Shown here: piece after piece, positions 1-6,561 of the stretch
How the letters are laid out: every line of letters starts with the position of its first letter
Position numbering within the stretch: the stretch's first letter is position 1
Virus record (IMG/VR): IMGVR_UViG_3300049729_000226
Span: 1 to 64,000 of that record
Source: a virus
Direction: 5' to 3' (one strand)
DNA length: 64,000 bases
Made by a program: the position numbers and the translations under genes
The notes under the pieces: model-generated
What the model saw: the letters and a program-made list of their open reading frames with translations, nothing else
Databases searched by the model: none
Told to the model about the DNA's origin: nothing

Positions 1-416
1 TCTGCGCGATACTTCTCGAACCAGAAAACTACCGGCGTTGTATCGATACTTAATTTGCCAAAACGCATCAAGTGGTGTACGTGCGTGTAGGTTGATATTG
101 TTGGGATGCTGTTCGCAAAATAGGTGAGTATAGAGCGGAAGCCTTCGACATTTGTATCTGCCTTTAGTATGTTGCATCTGACACAAGCAGGGTAAAGATT
201 GTCTTTATTATCGTTTTCGGGTGAATAAAGTTTCCCGGTTGCCCGTGTCTTTGTGTACCCTGCTTTAGTAACTTCGCCGTGTACATATTCTGTTTGGCGG
301 CGAACTGGTTCCACATGATCGGCGTGCCATTTGTCGATCAACTCCTGCCCACAATAAGCGCATCGACCGCCAAACATCATGCGGATTCTTTCGCGCTCTG
401 GCTTGCTAAGGATCAT
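1..416 (-). CDS. HNH homing endonuclease, C-terminus cut by window edge
   Basis: The frame opens with ATG at 416 and runs off the left edge with no stop, giving about 138 residues. It shows a CAYCGQ zinc knuckle, then WHADHVEPV and DNLYPACVRCNILKAD, which form the beta-beta-alpha HNH nuclease core with a CxxC metal site. Free-standing HNH genes in phages cut DNA and spread by homing; that role is inferred from the family. Its ATG overlaps the stop of the endolysin gene upstream (ATGA), so it is probably translated by coupling. The specificity region is not visible. Confidence 0.8.
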   Translation of the reverse strand, partial: MILSKPERERIRMMFGGRCAYCGQELIDKWHADHVEPVRRQTEYVHGEVTKAGYTKTRATGKLYSPENDNKDNLYPACVRCNILKADTNVEGFRSILTYFANSIPTISTYTHVHHLMRFGKLSIDTTPVVFWFEKYRA

Positions 417-967
417 TTCAACGCTCTCGCCGTCCATGCGTCTTTGTAAATGGCCAGCGCGGGATTCTTGGCAATAAGCGCATCGTAGTACGCGACACGA
501 GATTGCTGGAAGCTGCCAACAAGTGCAGGGCCGCAAGCGTTTACCTGCTCGACGGTATTTGGACCCCACTTGCCGTCACATATCAATCTCGGCAATCCAG
601 GATCACCGCACCAATTCACGGCTTGCTGCAAGCACCTCACAGACGCCTCACTGCCGGCATTCACGGCGAAGTCAAAGACGCGCTTTGCAACTTCGTCGCT
701 GGTCAGTTGCGCGTACCAGGACGAGCCGTTCAAGATGCACCAGAAATGGGCTAAGTAGAACGTCTTCACGAGCGGTCCACGATCAGCTTGCGGCATGTTG
801 GCAATCGCCGTGTACTGGAGCGGGAAGGCTCCTGAGTTGATTCCTGAGATGGCGAAGCAGTGGTCAAGCGTGCAACCTTCGGGGCACCTGTCCGTCACGG
901 TCGCGTGCATGTCGGCGGCGTCTTCATTGCTGAGGAGCCATGAATATGCGGTTTTAAACGATGCCAT
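413..967 (-). CDS. endolysin-like protein, GH108 N-acetylmuramidase family with C-terminal peptidoglycan-binding region
   Basis: The product is 184 aa and starts at an ATG behind AAGGAG. The layout fits GH108 (glycosyl hydrolase 108 plus PG_binding_3). There is an N-terminal helical lysozyme-like part, the block FYLAHFW...VAKRVFDFAVNAGSEASVRCLQQAVNW, then a DGKWGPNTVEQVNA peptidoglycan-binding signature and a final RVAYYDAL helix. The family's usual catalytic EGG motif is not intact; NED near residue 15 is the closest match, so activity is less certain than fold. Its role would be to cleave the glycan strand for host lysis. No signal peptide is evident, so a holin or a partner would be needed for export. 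Confidence 0.7.
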   Translation of the reverse strand: MASFKTAYSWLLSNEDAADMHATVTDRCPEGCTLDHCFAISGINSGAFPLQYTAIANMPQADRGPLVKTFYLAHFWCILNGSSWYAQLTSDEVAKRVFDFAVNAGSEASVRCLQQAVNWCGDPGLPRLICDGKWGPNTVEQVNACGPALVGSFQQSRVAYYDALIAKNPALAIYKDAWTARALK

Positions 968-994
968 TCTCTCTCCTTAAGGCCGTACAGCGCC

Positions 995-1498
995 TTACTC
1001 GCAAAGCCCATACTTTGATTCGCAAGAAGGGCGTTCTGTGTTACCACGAAAAATATTGAATTGCCTTCCGCCTCGATCTGTCTTTGCCCACTCGATTACT
1101 TCATCAATGAAGTTGTACCCTGTTGACTTGATCGGGTCTATCGGGGGAAAGAACGTCACACCGCTTTCAACTTCATAGCGGCGAACTTTTTCTATCATCT
1201 CAGGATAGCGTTCAATCCAGAGGAGAATGTCTTCCTTCCCGCTATTCACACACGGAGCGCAACCGACACGGCCAAATCCAAGTTTGTAAAGATGATTGTA
1301 TTCCTGCCCATGACCCTCAATGAAATCGAAGCACATCTTTTTAGTCCAGTCAGCTAAAGGCGCATGACACATACAATCGAAGTAGGAATCAAACCAAGAG
1401 AACGGCGTATCTTTCCGGCGCTCCGACTCATCCCTTCGCACTCCAGTGTACCTCTCATAATCCAATCCTGCGTATTCTCCCATCGGGCCGAAATGCAA
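995..1498 (-). CDS. PAPS-reductase-like protein lacking the N-terminal PP-loop
   Basis: The 167 residues resemble the C-terminal two thirds of phage phosphoadenosine-phosphosulfate reductase-family proteins. Key parts are GVRRDESERRKDTPF, a CMCHAPLADWT block and GCAPCVNSGKEDILLWIERYPEM. The SGGxDS ATP-pyrophosphatase loop expected at the N-terminus is absent: the frame closes with a TGA near 1545, 15 codons upstream. The only usable start is TTG at 1498, which does have GGAG six bases upstream. It is either a truncated, possibly inactive remnant or a minimal derivative that needs a partner. In complete homologues the domain is linked to sulfur or DNA-modification chemistry. Confidence 0.55.
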   Translation of the reverse strand: MHFGPMGEYAGLDYERYTGVRRDESERRKDTPFSWFDSYFDCMCHAPLADWTKKMCFDFIEGHGQEYNHLYKLGFGRVGCAPCVNSGKEDILLWIERYPEMIEKVRRYEVESGVTFFPPIDPIKSTGYNFIDEVIEWAKTDRGGRQFNIFRGNTERPSCESKYGLCE

Positions 1499-1526
1499 CT
1501 CAGGCTCCGCGTGGAACCTAGAAAAA

Positions 1527-1697
1527 TCAGTATGTGATCGCGACCTTCATCTTGCGGAAGCGGTCGACTGCCTGCTTTGAGTGGTCAACTGCTTGCGCGG
1601 TCTGCTTCTTGGTTTGTTCCCAGAAAGAAACCATCGCCTTCCAGCAGGATTCACCGTTCAAAACCACTTTGCCGTTGACTTCAACATTCATTTTCAT
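1527..1697 (-). CDS. small hypothetical protein, 56 aa
   Basis: ATG at 1697 to TGA at 1527 encodes 56 residues with an amphipathic, Lys/Gln-rich second half (FWEQTKKQTAQAVDHSKQAV). The frame has normal codon composition, and its stop falls just before the TTG start of the PAPS-reductase-like gene, so it probably belongs to the same transcript. The family is not recognised. The N-terminal MNVEVNGKVVLNG reads like a beta-hairpin leading into a helix. Confidence 0.55.
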   Translation of the reverse strand: MKMNVEVNGKVVLNGESCWKAMVSFWEQTKKQTAQAVDHSKQAVDRFRKMKVAITY

Positions 1698-2175
1698 CAC
1701 CATTCAAGTGGGAATCAGGCTGCGGGCCATCTGGGCGTCGTCCCACCCGATCCGCTCCCAGACAGTTCTGTCTTGCGACAGGCCGCAGCCCTCACCCTCG
1801 TTAGGAGATAGACATCTCCTGAAATTTGGGTGGAGTCAGTCGCCCTTCTCCAACTCTCAAGATTCTGGCATCCGTCAATGTCCATGAGAGACCACTCCAC
1901 TTCGTGGTTTTAAGTATTTCCTGTGGGTGATAGGCGTGGTGCAACGCCTTGTTTTGCTTCTAGGGTCGGGGAGGGATTGCTCCCTCCCGGATCACCCTCT
2001 CCTGCTGCTGCATACAAATACCTCCGCAGCGAGTTCTCGCTCCACTGATTAGCTGCTCGTTAGGCAGCTAGAAATCGTCACCAAAGAAATAGCCATCGCG
2101 CATGGGAAGTCTCCTGTACAGATCTCACCTTGACGAGTGAATGATACTACTCTACCGAAGAAAACGGGAAATCAG
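1698..2175 (-). other. 478-base leader region with two micro-ORFs and a GC-rich hairpin
   Basis: No ordinary gene fits here. Two micro-ORFs on the minus strand carry good Shine-Dalgarno sequences. One encodes 11 residues, MRDGYFFGDDF (2068-2103, CAGGAG upstream). The other encodes 17 residues, MQQQERVIREGAIPPRP (1960-2013, GGAGG seven bases upstream of ATG). A perfect hairpin lies inside the second. Further left, 1715-1900 is open in one minus frame for 61 codons, but its composition is not persuasive. The arrangement could be a leader peptide plus attenuator for the 56-aa gene downstream. Confidence 0.35.
1969..1988 (-). terminator. GC-rich hairpin, possible terminator or attenuator
   Basis: A 7-bp stem, GGGAGGG paired with CCCTCCC, closes a six-base loop. 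No T-run follows on either strand, so intrinsic termination is doubtful. On the minus strand it lies at the end of the 17-aa micro-ORF, where a ribosome could melt it. Similar stems occur at 19348 and 35261. Confidence 0.35.
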
Positions 2176-2178
2176 TTA
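2151..2178 (-). promoter_or_regulatory. bipartite promoter-like element (TAACTGATTTC-N12-GTAGA)
   Basis: Read on the minus strand, TAACTGATTTC is followed after exactly 12 bases by GTAGAG. This is the geometry of five other intergenic sites in the window (see 6526, 23480, 29847, 37564 and, weaker, 5901). The TAA at its start is the stop codon of the 78-aa gene upstream. It would drive the leader micro-ORFs and the endolysin-side genes. Confidence 0.5.
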
Positions 2179-2412
2179 TTTTGCCCCAAGAGTGGGCTGG
2201 GTGCCGGTCACAAATTCTACATGCCTGATTTCCTTGGCCGTCTGTTCCGGAGTGGCTTCGACGGTTTCCAGGTGCCTATCCATGTTGGGCTCTACCATCC
2301 GTTCACCCAGTGAAGGACTTTCGGCGCTGATGAAGGCGACTGGACTCAGCTTGATCATGAGTTCTCCCTTGAATCGGAAGAGACTCTTGATTGGGATTTC
2401 TGCGAATGTCAT
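2176..2412 (-). CDS. small hypothetical protein, 78 aa
   Basis: The start at 2412 follows AGAGG. The N-terminus reads TFAEIPIKSLFRFKGELMIKLSP. This resembles a short beta-domain seen at the start of many small phage proteins (F-x-IP-x-x-x-x-F-x-x-x-G-E-L-x-x-K), so the longer start is preferred. An internal ATG behind GGGAG (MIKLSPVAF) would give 60 aa and remains possible. The rest is acidic and polar. Function is unknown. It ends inside the promoter-like element at 2151-2178. Confidence 0.5.
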   Translation of the reverse strand: MTFAEIPIKSLFRFKGELMIKLSPVAFISAESPSLGERMVEPNMDRHLETVEATPEQTAKEIRHVEFVTGTQPTLGAK

Positions 2413-2421
2413 GTTATGCCT

Positions 2422-2967
2422 CTAGACTGGATACGCTACTTCAGCGAGTTTCCTTCTCTTGCCGGCGGAAATAGCCGCGCACTCTTCCGGAGAGCGTTTC
2501 TTGCCCAGTCTTCCTCTAGCAAAGGACTGAAGAGTTGCCAACGCAAGCGGGTGTGGTACTCTTCCTTTCTTCAACGCAGATTGACTATCACAGAATTCCT
2601 TAGTCCTTTTCTTTCCTATATTTGCTCTGCGGATTCTTTCAACCACTTCTCTAGGCATCTTCCAACCAGACTTACCTTCTCCACCAAGGGTCTCGTTGTA
2701 GCCACTACCCAAAGAGGCAAGCGTACCTTGTGATTTGATGAACTGCTTCTCGAGATCATTCAACAAACTGACTTCGCAGCAAGCAAGTTCCTGAATGGAA
2801 AAGTTGGAAGCACCATACTTTCGGATGGCCCGATACAGAGCAAAGTCAAGTCCGCTTTTTGCGTTGGCGACATGGTCCTTCCATCTCCCAGCCACCGATT
2901 TCGAGGTTTGTCCAACATACTTCTTCTGATTCACCAAGTTGACAATAAGATAGATGAATCCATTCAT
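2422..2967 (-). CDS. GIY-YIG homing endonuclease
   Basis: The product is 181 aa, starting at ATG 2967. The GIY-YIG core is FIYLIVN...KKYVGQT, followed by the catalytic Arg/Glu region AGRWKDH...LYRAIRKYGASNFSIQEL. A DNA-binding tail has NUMOD-like helices (MPREVVERIRRANIGKKRTKEF, RSPEECAAISAGKRRKL). It resembles the phage T4 Seg family. Its ATG overlaps the stop of the 55-aa gene upstream (ATGA). It is probably a selfish element; the cleavage site is unknown. Confidence 0.85.
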   Translation of the reverse strand: MNGFIYLIVNLVNQKKYVGQTSKSVAGRWKDHVANAKSGLDFALYRAIRKYGASNFSIQELACCEVSLLNDLEKQFIKSQGTLASLGSGYNETLGGEGKSGWKMPREVVERIRRANIGKKRTKEFCDSQSALKKGRVPHPLALATLQSFARGRLGKKRSPEECAAISAGKRRKLAEVAYPV

Positions 2968-3131
2968 ACCTGATAGGTTCCTTCGAAACAGTCTTTGACA
3001 TCCTGAAGTCCACAAGTACACTTTGGAGGAGGCTTCGTTCCGCCTTCTGCCACCTTCTTGTTCCACTCGCTCACTTTGCACTCAGGTGTGTGCTCAGCTT
3101 GCTCGAGGTACTCTTGTGCCTTGCTTAGCAT
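2964..3131 (-). CDS. small Cys-containing hypothetical protein, about 55 aa
   Basis: Beginning at the ATG at 3131 the product is MLSKAQEYLEQAEHTPEC, then a polar stretch and PPPKCTCGLQDVKDC. The CxC and nearby cysteines suggest a small metal site. The frame stays open upstream to 3203, with an ATG at 3161 and a TTG at 3203, so the start is uncertain. It overlaps the end of the 361-aa gene by 38 bases and is coupled by ATGA to the GIY-YIG gene. Function unknown. Confidence 0.45.
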   Translation of the reverse strand: MLSKAQEYLEQAEHTPECKVSEWNKKVAEGGTKPPPKCTCGLQDVKDCFEGTYQV

Positions 3132-4179
3132 TTTCGGTTGCCCACTTGGTGATGATTCCATCCCAGGGTGTCTTCTGAGAGTTTGCTCTCTTCCAGGATG
3201 CAACGCGGCGGTCCCAGGATGACGATTTGTACTTGTTCACAGCCTCTACGAAATCCTTGGGAAGTTCAATCTCGATCTTGTAGTAGGACTCAGTCTGCTT
3301 GGCATTGAACGGAGCAACCAATGCTCTGGCTTTCTTCAGATAATCACGGAGCCAGCGAAGCTCAGTGTCAATCTTGGGATCGTCCTCATCCTTCTTGAGA
3401 GCATCGTTCATCAAGCGAAGCAAGCTGGTGCAGTAGTTGGTACGAGGAGTGCTGTACTTCAGATCTCTGAATTTGTCTTCCTTTTCACTACCTGCCAGAG
3501 CCGCTTCCATCTCCGCACGATACTTTTGGAGCTTTCCGTACTCAACCGCTGTGAGATCAGCACCTTCAAGTTTCTGACCACACAGCTTCTCATACTTCTT
3601 TATGATCTCTGGCATGCGATTATTCTTATCATCTGCCAGAAGTGAAAGTAGCAGTTGCTCGAGCTCAGGCCACCGCTTGGGAGCAATGTGAGGAGGAGAC
3701 GTCCATCTCTCTTTGGAACCATAGGAATTTGTGTTATTGAACGCGAACTCGCCTGAAGTTCCGCCGTAGTAATACATCATGTCGTAGTCATCTTTGACTG
3801 CAATCATGGCTGCTTCAAGACTAGCATCACGCTCCTTGTAATTCTTGAAAGCGTTGAATGTCAGCACATCTCCGAATCTCGTAGAACAGCAAGCCAGAAC
3901 GAGGTCATGAAGATCCTGGCGCCAAGGCGACGAGCATCTGTAGTAGTATTGCTTGAGGAAGGCCTCCAGCTTGTTTCCGACCTTTTCGATGCCGGTAGTC
4001 TCAGTGTCGTATGAATCCTTGGTAGTCGGAGGCGGAGTTGCCACTCCCTGCTTCAGCAAGGCAATTGCTGCTTCTTCGAACTCTGGCCAAGGCTTCTCAG
4101 CATTGACTCTGAGATAGGTGTTGCTAACGAAGTTCTGTTTGTAATAGGTGAGGACTGCCTGCAGGTCGTTCATGGTCAT
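3094..4179 (-). CDS. hypothetical protein, about 361 aa
   Basis: The frame is open to 4341, but the first 54 codons run through promoter-like sequence and read poorly. The chosen start is the ATG at 4179 (MTMNDLQAVLTYYKQ). The protein is soluble, rich in Lys, Tyr and Trp, and largely helical, with patches such as WPEFEEAAIALLKQG, a tyrosine-rich DDYDMMYYYGG stretch and LLRLMNDALKKDEDDPKIDTELRWLRDYLKKAR. No catalytic motif is recognised. It is preceded by a sigma70-like element at 4204-4232 and followed by the coupled 55-aa gene. Confidence 0.6.
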   Translation of the reverse strand: MTMNDLQAVLTYYKQNFVSNTYLRVNAEKPWPEFEEAAIALLKQGVATPPPTTKDSYDTETTGIEKVGNKLEAFLKQYYYRCSSPWRQDLHDLVLACCSTRFGDVLTFNAFKNYKERDASLEAAMIAVKDDYDMMYYYGGTSGEFAFNNTNSYGSKERWTSPPHIAPKRWPELEQLLLSLLADDKNNRMPEIIKKYEKLCGQKLEGADLTAVEYGKLQKYRAEMEAALAGSEKEDKFRDLKYSTPRTNYCTSLLRLMNDALKKDEDDPKIDTELRWLRDYLKKARALVAPFNAKQTESYYKIEIELPKDFVEAVNKYKSSSWDRRVASWKRANSQKTPWDGIITKWATENAKQGTRVPRAS

Positions 4180-4203
4180 CTTCTGCAGCAGGGGTCGAAC
4201 CAA

Positions 4204-4232
4204 AGATAACCCAAATCTAACGGCTCGTACAA
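4204..4232 (-). promoter_or_regulatory. sigma70-like promoter, second family (copy 2)
   Basis: On the minus strand TTGTAC is separated by 17 bases from TTATCT. The spacer contains ACGAGCCGTTAGATT, shared with copies at 4360-4389 and 33196-33222. It lies about 25 bases upstream of the chosen start of the 361-aa gene. Upstream sequence (CTTCGTTC, GTGCAGA) is also shared with the 33.1-kb region, which points to a conserved extended element. Confidence 0.5.
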
Positions 4233-4359
4233 AACTTTCTGCACATGAACGAAGAGCGAACTGGAAAATTGTTGGACACTGTAAAAGTACTCTTGAGCTA
4301 GCATCCCGAAAGATGGAAATACTCAGGAGAACGACAGTCAATGACCGCCACAGTTAGGT

Positions 4360-4389
4360 AGATAATCCAATCCAACGGCTCGTGTGCAA
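4360..4389 (-). promoter_or_regulatory. sigma70-like promoter, second family (copy 1)
   Basis: On the minus strand TTGCAC, an 18-base spacer and TTATCT are present, with CACGAGCCGTTGGATT inside. The roughly 120 bases between this element and copy 2 hold no recognisable gene. The two copies may act in tandem, or one may be a remnant of the rearrangement that brought in the plus-strand endonuclease at 4490. Confidence 0.45.
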
Positions 4390-4489
4390 ACTGTGGGCAA
4401 CCCACCGGGCTGCCTCTGGACTATCGATACGCTGAATATTCAGAAAAGTAAACACTTTTAATTGAACATCTGACTTTTTGCTCCATTGT

Positions 4490-5296
4490 ATGGAATGTTC
4501 ATACTGCCACACCAATCCTTGTAGACCAGGCTTCGACACCTGCAGTCGTAGTTGTGCTTCCTCTAGAGCCAACAGTAATCGAAAACTATCTGAGGAGACT
4601 AAAGAGAAAATTAGAAGAACTCTTCAATCCAAGTATCCTGTCAGAAAATGCCCTATATGTGAAAAATTGTTCCGTCGTAAACAAGAGTACTGCAGCAGGT
4701 CTTGTGACATGAAATCTAGAATGAGAGATCCTGTCCAGAGGAAAGCAGTGTCTGATTTTATGAAATCTGCTCCTCATAAGGGCTGGAAATCGAGATCGAT
4801 GTCCTCCTATGCAGAGCTGTTTTGGATTGACATTCTCGCTAGAGAACAAGTCAGCTTTATCCGTGAAAAAGTCATGTCAAAGAAGAGCTTAGGAATTGAA
4901 TCCTCCGGAAGCTATTTCCTCGACTTTTTCTTTCCTCAATTGAACCTAGATTTAGAAATAGATGGTAGCCAACATCTCAATCCTGTGGCAAAAACCAAAG
5001 ATGACGAACGTGATTTAATCCTAGAAAGAAATGGGATTCATGTTGTGAGAATGCCTTGGAAGGGATTGACCAGACATCTAAAATTCACATTTTCACAAGT
5101 GGAAGAAGTTCTTATAATGGTCGGGGTGAGGCATTTCGAAAGCCCAACCTCATGTTCCCAAAACATGTGCTCTACCCTTGAGCTACACCCCGACATGTTA
5201 AACCTTTTCTGCGTGCCGGATTTGACCGGCGTTTCCGTCCTCAATGGACGGCGTGCTGTCCGCTTACGGAATCCTGCCCAGGCGATGCGTCTATAG
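4490..5296 (+). CDS. zinc-finger plus Vsr/EDxHD-like homing endonuclease
   Basis: The product is about 268 aa on the strand opposite to its surroundings. The N-terminus has paired CxxC motifs (CSYCHTNPC, CSRSC, then CPICEKLF...YCSRSCDM) and a NUMOD-like helix. The nuclease part, SYAELFWIDILAREQ...SGSYFLDFFFPQLNLDLEIDGSQHL and GIHVVRMPW, matches the Vsr/DUF559-type PD-(D/E)XK fold with D and E-x-D acids. The frame then continues antisense through tRNA-Pro(UGG) at 5118-5192. The conserved core ends almost exactly at that tRNA's CCA end, so the tail may be accidental read-through. ATG at 4490 is chosen; no clear ribosome site is seen. Confidence 0.75.
   Translation: MECSYCHTNPCRPGFDTCSRSCASSRANSNRKLSEETKEKIRRTLQSKYPVRKCPICEKLFRRKQEYCSRSCDMKSRMRDPVQRKAVSDFMKSAPHKGWKSRSMSSYAELFWIDILAREQVSFIREKVMSKKSLGIESSGSYFLDFFFPQLNLDLEIDGSQHLNPVAKTKDDERDLILERNGIHVVRMPWKGLTRHLKFTFSQVEEVLIMVGVRHFESPTSCSQNMCSTLELHPDMLNLFCVPDLTGVSVLNGRRAVRLRNPAQAMRL
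5118..5192 (-). tRNA. tRNA-Pro (anticodon UGG), CCA encoded
   Basis: The acceptor CGGGGTG pairs with CACCCCG, the discriminator is A and CCA is encoded. The D-stem is GCTC/GAGC. The anticodon stem CATGT/ACATG closes loop TTTGGGA, giving anticodon UGG. The T-arm is weak: TTCGAAA is present, but the last stem pair is T-T. The C-terminal end of a plus-strand endonuclease frame overlaps it in antisense. Confidence 0.85.
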
Positions 5297-5380
5297 CCAC
5301 AAAGTCCAGACATTCTACCTGCTGCCCTTTGTTCTCACCCGTCGGCAAGATCTCAGGCTCTATTGCACTATCGCAAACTT
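5193..5380. other. spacer between tRNAs with strong hairpins, no assigned gene
   Basis: On the minus strand this spacer contains CCGTCC-ATTGA-GGACGG and GCCGG-TCAAAT-CCGGC, which look like a variable arm and a T-arm of a class II tRNA. The acceptor and anticodon arms cannot be completed, and the T-loop lacks TTC. The stretch is either a decayed Leu/Ser tRNA or an unrelated structured spacer. The plus-strand endonuclease frame ends inside it at 5296. Confidence 0.3.
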
Positions 5381-5457
5381 TGGTCGGGATAACTGGATTC
5401 GAACCAGCGACCTCACCCACCCCAAGGGTGCGCTCTACCAGGCTGAGCCATATCCCG
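5381..5457 (-). tRNA. tRNA-Pro (anticodon GGG), CCA encoded
   Basis: The acceptor CGGGATA pairs with TATCCCG, then A and CCA. The D-arm is GCTC...GAGC. The anticodon stem CACCC/GGGTG holds loop TTGGGGT (anticodon GGG). The T-arm is GCTGG-TTCGAAT-CCAGT. The cloverleaf is canonical, 77 nt. Confidence 0.95.
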
Positions 5458-5554
5458 ACAAACTGTGCCGCGTCCGATGTTGTCTCTTGTCAACTTGAGG
5501 CTGGTTGGCTCTTCAAGTCACATCCTAGTGCGGCTTACTACGCTCTTCAAACTT

Positions 5555-5629
5555 TGGTGGACTCGAACGGGATTGAACCGCCGACGCCAACCTCTTCAGG
5601 GTTGCGCTCTACCACTGAGCTACGAGTCC
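5555..5629 (-). tRNA. tRNA-Phe (anticodon GAA), CCA encoded
   Basis: The acceptor GGACTCG pairs with CGAGTCC, then A and CCA. The D-arm is GCTC...GAGC. The anticodon stem CAACC/GGTTG holds loop CTGAAGA (anticodon GAA). The T-arm is GGCGG-TTCAATC-CCGTT, with two G-T pairs. 75 nt. Confidence 0.93.
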
Positions 5630-5644
5630 ACATACAGCAAAAAT

Positions 5645-5721
5645 TGGTCGGCGTGGTCAGATTTGAACTGACGGCCCCTTGTTCCCGAAACAAGTGCGCT
5701 ACCAGGCTGCGCTACACACCG
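5645..5721 (-). tRNA. tRNA-Pro (anticodon CGG), CCA encoded
   Basis: The acceptor CGGTGTG pairs with CACGCCG, then A and CCA. The D-stem is GCGC/GCGC. The anticodon stem CTTGT/ACAAG holds loop TTCGGGA (anticodon CGG). The T-arm is GTCAG-TTCAAAT-CTGAC. This is the third Pro isoacceptor in the cluster and the first tRNA after the promoter-like element at 5901. Confidence 0.95.
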
Positions 5722-5900
5722 ATGTTACATAGCACAGTTGTCTAGGATTGGAGAACGGAATTGTGTGAGGAATTTCTTCTCACCCTCCTGCTAGAGCAAC
5801 TGGCGTCGCCCGAGGAGAGGAGTCTTTAGGACTTAACCCTCCGCGAGCCTTGCAGGTTGCGGTCGAAATCGAAATGTTGGTCGCATTCTCATGATCTCAC

Positions 5901-5928
5901 TCTACTGACCTGGTTCGAAAACCGGGTA
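5901..5928 (-). promoter_or_regulatory. bipartite promoter-like element, weaker copy, for the tRNA cluster
   Basis: On the minus strand TACCCGGTTTT lies exactly 12 bases upstream of GTAGAG. The right half matches the family and the left half only partly. A stem, CCCGG...CCAGG, overlaps it. The bases between here and tRNA-Pro(CGG) hold only a possible 19-codon frame, so this probably starts the tRNA transcript. Confidence 0.4.
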
Positions 5929-5976
5929 CAAATCGATGATACCTCAGTTTTTGGAAATACGGGAAGAAAAATTTGC

Positions 5977-6138
5977 CTAGGACATCCAACCACGAAAACG
6001 GAGCTTGGTGGGAGCATCCTCTAGAAGCTGTTTGCCCATACGACGCATGGCCTTGGCCGCGAACTTCTTGCGGAATTGACGAGCCTTGCTGGGACGCTTG
6101 CAGCTGACGTCGATCTGCTCAATGGAGACGAATTTCAT
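5977..6138 (-). CDS. small basic hypothetical protein, 53 aa
   Basis: ATG at 6138 follows AAGGTGA. The product is strongly basic (CKRPSKARQFRKKFAAKAMRRMGKQL, then APTKLRFRGWMS) and predicted helical in the middle, which would suit nucleic-acid binding. That is inference only. No family is recognised. The tRNA-cluster promoter-like element lies immediately downstream. Confidence 0.6.
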   Translation of the reverse strand: MKFVSIEQIDVSCKRPSKARQFRKKFAAKAMRRMGKQLLEDAPTKLRFRGWMS

Positions 6139-6210
6139 GTCTTCACCTTTTCTGAGCTATACTGAACTCAAGTTCACTGAATAAGTGAAACAGTCGTTGA
6201 AAAGTGTATC

Positions 6211-6504
6211 TTAATCGTTGAAAAGTGTAACCTTGATGCCGCGAGCCTCAGGAACGGTGCGAAGACTTTCGCGAGTGGGAATCAGTTCGTATGCCAGCAG
6301 GTCGCCTTCTTCATCGCGAACCACGTTGTCGACTACGAAAGTCACTTCTTTGCGTCCAACAATCACCAGGCCCTCATCGCAGGCATCAGGATAAACCCGC
6401 TGGAAAATGCTGCCGCCACCTTGAAGATCGCTCAGTTCGGCGCAAAGGACCGTTTGTCCGTCTTCCGTGGTCTTGGTGAATTTCTGGATGCTAAAAGTTG
6501 CCAT
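6211..6504 (-). CDS. hypothetical protein, 97 aa
   Basis: The start at 6504 follows a purine-rich GAGGGAGGGA site. The sequence is acidic and mostly beta-type (MATFSIQKFTKTTEDG, VLCAELSDLQGG, VGRKEVTFVVDNVVRDEEGDLLAYELIP). It has no cysteine cluster, membrane segment or catalytic motif. It is the first gene behind the promoter-like element at 6526-6553. Confidence 0.6.
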   Translation of the reverse strand: MATFSIQKFTKTTEDGQTVLCAELSDLQGGGSIFQRVYPDACDEGLVIVGRKEVTFVVDNVVRDEEGDLLAYELIPTRESLRTVPEARGIKVTLFND

Positions 6505-6525
6505 TTGTCATTCCCTCCCTCATTC

Positions 6526-6553
6526 TCTACTGACAGAGAACTCGGATCGGGTA
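6526..6553 (-). promoter_or_regulatory. bipartite promoter-like element (TACCCGATCCG-N12-GTAGA)
   Basis: The minus strand reads TACCCGATCCG, exactly 12 bases, then GTAGAGAAT and a strong purine-rich ribosome site for the 97-aa gene. The element begins just after the deformylase stop codon. Seen as a bacterial-type promoter it would be a -35-like block and a TAGA-type -10 about 17 bp apart. Confidence 0.55.
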
Positions 6554-6561
6554 ACAGACCG

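Noticed and set aside
1715-1900. 61-codon minus ORF in the leader region
   Set aside because: Composition is unlike the neighbouring genes and no Shine-Dalgarno precedes it.
4180-4341. N-terminal extension of the 361-aa gene
   Set aside because: These codons run through promoter-like sequence and read RDASSRVLLQCPTIFQF-type noise; the ATG at 4179 gives a sensible start.
5038-5313. 91-codon minus frame across tRNA-Pro(UGG)
   Set aside because: It covers a tRNA and the antisense of the endonuclease; the Arg-rich start is explained by the hairpin-rich spacer.
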